Positions 61,597-64,000 of a DNA stretch of 64,000 nucleotides are shown here, piece by piece. How positions within the stretch are numbered: position 1 is the stretch's first letter; each line of letters begins with the position of its first letter. The notes under the pieces are model-generated. The model had not been told where the DNA came from and did not search any database. It saw nothing but the letters and a program-made list of their open reading frames with translations. This DNA comes from Acidaminococcus sp. (GTDB taxonomy: Bacteria > Bacillota > Negativicutes > Acidaminococcales > Acidaminococcaceae): the NCBI GenBank assembly GCA_022482815.1, contig JAKVOM010000001.1, forward strand, positions 558,001 through 622,000. The letters are read 5' to 3'. The translations under genes and the position numbers were made by a program.

Positions 61597-62283
61597 TTAT
61601 ACATAATAGGCGGCCAACGCATCCGCATCCATATCAAGGTCCCGTTCGTCATCACGAATGCAGGCAGCTATCGGCAGCCCGGTCAGCGTCTTGATCATCT
61701 GTCGGTTATCTTCCTGCATCTTATCTCCCGGAAGCCAATGATTCAGAAAAACAGCCTTGACGTTTAATCCGTGACGCTGCATATAATCTACGGTGAGTAC
61801 GGTACTGTTAATGGTCCCGAGCCCGGCATCTGCCACAACAAAGCAGGAAAGTCCCAATGCCTTGATCATATCTTCCAACATCAGATGCTGCTCATTATCC
61901 CAGCGCAGCGGGCAGAGAATGCCGCCGCTGCCCTCCATGGTAAGAAAATCGTAATGAGCTGCCGCCCGTGCGAAATCCTGTTTGACGACATCCAGATCCA
62001 CCGGCCGCTTATTCCAACGGGCGGCCAGATGCGGTGATACGGCTTCCCGATAGACATAAGACACGAGTTGACTAACCGGTTCGGTAATGCCTGCCGTTTT
62101 TTTGACATAGAGAGCATCCCCCGGCTGCAAAGCGCCTTCCGCATCCGGCTCAGCCCCGCTTAAAGCAGCTTTGTAATAGCCGGCATTTCGCCCGCTGTCA
62201 CGCAGTTTTTTCACAATCAGACCGGTGACAAACGTCTTTCCCACATCTGTTCCGGTTCCTGTAACAAAAATTGCTTTTCCCAT
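61597..62283 (-). CDS. bioD: Dethiobiotin synthetase
   Basis: A 228-residue ATP-dependent carboxylase closing the ureido ring of dethiobiotin. The P-loop GTGTDVGKTF is near the N-terminus, with YKAALSGAEPDAEG and MEGSGGILCPL further on. The start at 62283 is set by AAGGAGG nine bases upstream; the longer frame runs into bioY. It is spaced 13 bases from bioY and 17 from bioA, indicating one operon. Confidence 0.96.
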   Translation of the reverse strand: MGKAIFVTGTGTDVGKTFVTGLIVKKLRDSGRNAGYYKAALSGAEPDAEGALQPGDALYVKKTAGITEPVSQLVSYVYREAVSPHLAARWNKRPVDLDVVKQDFARAAAHYDFLTMEGSGGILCPLRWDNEQHLMLEDMIKALGLSCFVVADAGLGTINSTVLTVDYMQRHGLNVKAVFLNHWLPGDKMQEDNRQMIKTLTGLPIAACIRDDERDLDMDADALAAYYV

Positions 62284-62296
62284 GTGATCATCCTCC

Positions 62297-62851
62297 TTAT
62301 GAAATCCAGATTCCGGCCTTATAACAGCGCTGTCCAATGACTGCAGCCACCGCGCAAATCACAAGATCAGGTACAATCTGAAGAACCGCGCAGTACCAGA
62401 GCATCACCCAGAAGCTCATAGCGGCGTGAAGTACGAATCGGCTTATGACATAAAAGTAAGCAATGCCAATGATGTACACGATGACAAGTCCCACCAAATT
62501 TGCCGCCAATTGCCTGCGTGCCGTAATCGGCTGATTCCGCATGCGAATCAGCGTGCCTCCTGCATAAGCCTGCAGCGCGAATGCCGGCAAATAACCGAAA
62601 GTCGGCTGAAGCAGATAACCCGGACCTCCGCCGGAAGCAAATACCGGTATCCCGATAAGTCCCATTACCGTATAAGTGATGACAGCCAATGCTCCAAGCC
62701 GTCCGCCGAGCAGCTGCCCCGCCAGCAGCGTCGCTAAAAACTGCAGCGTGTAAATAGTAGACCCTACGGGGATCCGAATAAAAGCACCAACAGCGATCAA
62801 TGCAACAAACAGGGCACATAATACCATTTCCCGCATTTTTATTTTTCTCAC
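62297..62851 (-). CDS. bioY: Biotin transporter BioY
   Basis: A 184-residue substrate-binding membrane subunit (S component) of an ECF or stand-alone biotin transporter, with six helices. Typical blocks are AVGAFIRIPVG, TLLAGQLLGGRLGALAV and GIPVFASGGGPGYLLQPTFGY. The start is GTG at 62851, with AGGAGG ten bases upstream. It leads the biotin operon and is preceded by a good promoter with a BirA-like inverted repeat over its -35. Confidence 0.96.
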   Translation of the reverse strand: MRKIKMREMVLCALFVALIAVGAFIRIPVGSTIYTLQFLATLLAGQLLGGRLGALAVITYTVMGLIGIPVFASGGGPGYLLQPTFGYLPAFALQAYAGGTLIRMRNQPITARRQLAANLVGLVIVYIIGIAYFYVISRFVLHAAMSFWVMLWYCAVLQIVPDLVICAVAAVIGQRCYKAGIWIS

Positions 62852-62886
62852 GAAAAACTCACCTCCTTTGCCGGACGTACTGTATC

Positions 62887-62915
62887 AATGTACAGAGTTA
62901 ATTTGCATTAGTCAA
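62887..62915 (-). promoter_or_regulatory. Promoter of the biotin operon
   Basis: On the minus strand a -35 TTGACT and a -10 TACATT are separated by 17 bases. Confidence 0.65.
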
Positions 62916-62938
62916 CCTAGTATTTTAATATAGTTAAC
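62911..62938. promoter_or_regulatory. Candidate BirA operator
   Basis: On the minus strand GTTAACTA and TAGGTTGAC form an imperfect inverted repeat, GTTAAC-N16-GTTGAC, overlapping the bioY -35. BirA sites in Firmicutes have the form GTTAAC separated by about 15 bases. Position and gene content support biotin-dependent repression; the match is imperfect. Confidence 0.5.
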
Positions 62939-62997
62939 GTATTTTGTATGAATCTCTAAAATTTCACAATCCCCCACAGGGAGATTTCCTATTTCAA

Positions 62998-63006
62998 TGC
63001 TATAAT
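62998..63006 (+). promoter_or_regulatory. Extended -10 promoter of the lar operon
   Basis: TGCTATAAT lies 28 bases before the larE GTG. No strong -35 was found. Confidence 0.55.
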
Positions 63007-63033
63007 AAAGTCACTGTAAAGGAGGAGTGTACT

Positions 63034-63780
63034 GTGACACTTGAAGAATTCTTTAAGAAATATCCGACCGTCGCCATTGCTCTTTCCGGCGGAGTCGATT
63101 CAACTTACTTGACGGCACAAGCTGCACGCTATGCCCAAAAAGTTCATGCTTATACCGTACGTTCTGCTTTCCAGCCCGAATTCGAAATCGAGGAAGCCGC
63201 CGCTATGGCTAAGCGCTGCGGTGTTTCCCACACCATTTTAAAAGCCGACATCCTGGCGGTTCCCGAAGTGGCGGCCAATCCGAAAAATCGCTGTTACTAC
63301 TGCAAAAAGATGGTTTTTTCTACACTTTCTGCCGAAGCTGCCAGAGATGGTTTTTCCATTATCCTCGATGGTACGAACGCTTCGGATGACGTGGCAGACC
63401 GCCCGGGAATGAAAGCCTTAAAAGAAATGGGAGTCCTTTCTCCGCTCCGGCTCTGCGGTCTCACCAAGGCAGAAATACGCAAGCAAAGCAAGGCACTCGG
63501 TCTTCCCACCTGGAACAAACCCTCCTATGCCTGCCTCGCCACCCGGATTCCAACGGGCGAACAGATCACCCAGGAAAAATTAAGCCGGACCGAGTGGGCC
63601 GAAACCTATTTGCGGAACCTGGGTTTCCGCGATTTCCGGGTCCGCCTGTTTAATAATTGTGCTAAACTACAAATTACGGCTGCCCAGTGGCCTCTTGCGG
63701 AAGCCCATCGTGAAGCCATCCTGAACACGCTGCGTACCCGTTACGACGGTGTGCTCCTTGACCTGGAGGTGCGCCCATGA
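63034..63780 (+). CDS. larE: ATP-dependent sacrificial sulfur transferase LarE
   Basis: A 248-residue PP-loop protein that builds the nickel-pincer nucleotide of lactate racemase and other LarA-type enzymes. The PP-loop is SGGVDSTYL. RCYYCKKMVF and YACLATRIPTG hold cysteines used in sulfur transfer. LarE can sacrifice a single cysteine or use a [4Fe-4S] cluster; the three Cys here (two in CYYC, one in YACLA) leave room for the cluster form. The start GTG at 63034 has GGAGGAG upstream; an in-frame ATG 90 bases earlier overlaps the promoter. Confidence 0.93.
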   Translation: MTLEEFFKKYPTVAIALSGGVDSTYLTAQAARYAQKVHAYTVRSAFQPEFEIEEAAAMAKRCGVSHTILKADILAVPEVAANPKNRCYYCKKMVFSTLSAEAARDGFSIILDGTNASDDVADRPGMKALKEMGVLSPLRLCGLTKAEIRKQSKALGLPTWNKPSYACLATRIPTGEQITQEKLSRTEWAETYLRNLGFRDFRVRLFNNCAKLQITAAQWPLAEAHREAILNTLRTRYDGVLLDLEVRP

Positions 63781-64000
63781 AGAGTGAACATACATTAGAA
63801 GCACTGCTTACAAAGGTAAAAAACGGCAGCCTTTCTGTAGAAGAGGCAGCGCTGAGGCTGCGTAAAGCGCCTTTTGTCGATTTAGGATACGCCCAGGTCG
63901 ATACGCATCGGGAACTGCGGCAGGGTATTCCGGAAGTCATTTACGGAGCCGGCAAAACAGCCGAGCAGATTCTCGGAATCGCCCAAACCCTGCGGAAGGA
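63777..64000 (+). CDS. larB: Nickel-pincer cofactor carboxylase/hydrolase LarB (partial)
   Basis: The first 74 codons only; the gene runs off the right edge. The start ATG overlaps the larE TGA (ATGA), with GGAGGTG upstream, so translation is coupled. The N-terminus FVDLGYAQVDTHRELRQGIPEVIYGAGKT is characteristic of LarB, which carboxylates nicotinic acid adenine dinucleotide at the first step of pincer synthesis. larC and a LarA-type racemase are expected downstream. Confidence 0.92.
   Translation, partial: MKSEHTLEALLTKVKNGSLSVEEAALRLRKAPFVDLGYAQVDTHRELRQGIPEVIYGAGKTAEQILGIAQTLRK

Overview
The window looks like the chromosome of an anaerobic, diderm Firmicute of the class Negativicutes, perhaps Acidaminococcaceae. 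This is inferred from gene content only. Firmicute signs are a T-box leader on serA, a CIRCE operator on hsp20, the rpsF-ssb-rpsR and yybS-gdpP-rplI-dnaB gene orders, BioY, and a SpoVB-type flippase. An RND pump with its adaptor implies an outer membrane. A giant 2-hydroxyacyl-CoA dehydratase activase-type protein, a glutaminase and a fumarase fit an amino-acid fermenter. No rRNA, tRNA, CRISPR array or prophage was seen.

Layout. 1-9.5 kb: mostly minus-strand housekeeping genes (partial MFS permease, BrnQ, SDR, cold shock protein, GIY-YIG protein, cyclophilin, lipoprotein, thioredoxin-reductase-like flavoprotein, M23 peptidase, SpoVB-like flippase). 9.9-16.4 kb: the 1427-residue activase-like protein, an SDR, a CIRCE-controlled Hsp20 and a candidate structured RNA. 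16.4-23 kb: a WG-repeat secreted protein, two EamA transporters (one broken by an amber codon), Tag, and a LysR/glutaminase divergent pair. 23-31 kb: serA behind a T-box, rmuC, and a TetR-adaptor-RND operon. 31-41 kb: two MATE transporters, fumC, an MBL hydrolase, a flavodoxin-like lipoprotein and a complete IS1182-type insertion sequence. 41-52.5 kb: a carbamoylase-type amidohydrolase, purB-purA, and the replication/ribosome/c-di-AMP cluster. 52.7-56.3 kb: cysteine desulfurase, mnmA and dinB. 56.5-64 kb: a threonine-dehydratase-like enzyme, mntP with a small unknown gene, an M24 peptidase, the bioY-bioD-bioA operon and the start of a lar (nickel-pincer cofactor) operon.

The strongest unexplained signal is intergenic. 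At least ten palindromes built on GGGGCTGTGAAAT..ATTTCACAGCCCC sit at gene ends as terminators. Several are followed by copies of a modular repeat of up to about 300 bp, made of successive stem-loops. At least two of its stems show compensatory base changes between copies. The right end of the IS1182 element occupies exactly the place the palindrome occupies next to other copies, and its inverted repeat (GGGGCTGTCGCA) resembles the palindrome arm. This suggests a shared mobile origin or a preferred target. Other points of interest are a structured-RNA locus with its own promoter and terminator (about 16.09-16.32 kb), a 125-bp hairpin upstream of dnaB's 3' end, a thioredoxin-reductase-like protein without a recognisable NADPH motif, and a WG-repeat protein with a Trp/Gly/His-rich insert.
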